Shown piece after piece: positions 5,836 through 5,889 of a stretch of 5,889 nt of DNA. The position numbers and the translations under genes were made by a program. The stretch spans positions 1-5,889 of the forward strand of contig CAMPCK010000066.1 in assembly GCA_946645735.1 (NCBI GenBank), given 5' to 3'. The notes beneath the pieces are model-generated. The model made no database searches and was not told the DNA's origin. It was given only the letters and a program-made list of their open reading frames with translations. The DNA comes from an uncultured Clostridia bacterium (GTDB lineage: Bacteria; Bacillota_A; Clostridia; Peptostreptococcales; Anaerovoracaceae). Within the stretch, counting starts at the first letter, position 1. Every line of letters begins with the position of its first letter.

Positions 5836-5889
5836 ATGAAATATTTTTTAGACAGCGCTAAGATGGATGAGATCAAGGAAGCTTATCAT
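5836..5889 (+). CDS. Transaldolase (TalC/fructose-6-phosphate-aldolase type), 5' end only; possible sulfofructose transaldolase
   Basis: Only 18 codons are visible, reading MKYFLDSAKMDEIKEAYH, and the frame runs off the right edge. The pattern M-K-[FY]-[FL]-[ILV]-D-[ST]-A-x-x-[DE]-E-I-K-E-A is the first beta strand and helix of small (about 210-240 aa) bacterial transaldolases, where the Asp lies in the active site; the catalytic Lys would be well outside the window. Ser in place of the more common Thr after the Asp is a small difference. Placed 22 bases after a GPH symporter and a YihQ-like glycosidase, it is a good candidate for the 6-deoxy-6-sulfofructose transaldolase of the Firmicutes sulfoquinovose pathway, which splits sulfofructose to sulfolactaldehyde and passes the C3 unit to glyceraldehyde 3-phosphate or erythrose 4-phosphate. 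An ordinary transaldolase or fructose-6-phosphate aldolase cannot be excluded from 18 residues. Family assignment is fairly safe; the specific substrate is inference. Confidence 0.72.
   Translation, partial: MKYFLDSAKMDEIKEAYH

Larger units (their letters stand above)
2356..5889 (+). other. Candidate sulfosugar utilisation operon segment (glycosidase, symporter, transaldolase)
   Basis: Three consecutive genes on one strand with gaps of 2 and 22 bases encode a YihQ-type GH31 enzyme, a GPH symporter and a transaldolase. This order of functions makes a coherent route: uptake, hydrolysis, then C3-C3 cleavage. No promoter or regulator is visible ahead of 2356, and the gap to the YitT-family gene is only 15 bases, so the unit is either read from an upstream promoter or from one hidden inside the YitT-family coding region. 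The isomerase, sulfolactaldehyde reductase or dehydrogenase, and exporter needed for a full pathway would be sought to the right. Confidence 0.6.

Noticed and set aside
1..5889. CRISPR arrays, tRNA or rRNA genes, insertion sequences, prophage elements
   Set aside because: No direct repeat series, clover-leaf, rRNA-like stretch, transposase or terminal inverted repeats were seen; nearly every base is in a recognised protein gene.

Overview
This is a densely packed, single-strand (+) stretch of what looks like a Firmicutes genome. Clostridia/Lachnospiraceae-type is my inference from AGA/AGG-rich arginine codons, frequent ATA isoleucine codons, strong GGAGG-type ribosome binding sites, a TTG start on a YitT-family gene, and moderate GC. 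Six genes follow one another with gaps of 13, 16, 15, 2 and 22 bases. No stretch of more than 25 bases lacks a gene, and I see no terminator hairpin or convincing promoter between genes.

Left part (1-2340), envelope and general genes: the 3' end of a VanX/DdpX-type D-alanyl-D-alanine dipeptidase; a four-helix membrane protein ending in a YkuE/YaeI-type metallophosphoesterase domain that the charge pattern places outside the cell; and a YitT-family membrane protein with its C-terminal DUF2179 domain, starting at TTG.

Right part (2356-5889), a probable sugar or sulfosugar catabolic unit: a cytoplasmic GH31 glycosidase of the YihQ (sulfoquinovosidase) type, a GPH-family (MelB/YihO/YihP-like) cation symporter translationally coupled to it, and the first 18 codons of a small transaldolase (TalC/fructose-6-phosphate-aldolase type). 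A YihQ-like glycosidase, a GPH symporter and a transaldolase together are what one expects of the Firmicutes sulfoquinovose pathway that uses 6-deoxy-6-sulfofructose transaldolase (sulfo-TAL/SFT). In that model the symporter imports sulfoquinovose or its glycerol glycoside, the GH31 enzyme frees sulfoquinovose, and after isomerisation the transaldolase splits sulfofructose into sulfolactaldehyde and a transferable C3 unit. The isomerase and the sulfolactaldehyde-handling genes would have to lie beyond the right edge.

The main puzzle is in the glycosidase. By remembered alignment to E. coli YihQ, the catalytic Asp pair and four of five sulfoquinovose-recognition residues are kept (Q237, Q263, W279, Y483), but the key sulfonate-binding Arg (YihQ R301) is Gln (Q276). 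The enzyme may be a divergent sulfoquinovosidase with a rebuilt anion pocket, or a relative with another substrate.
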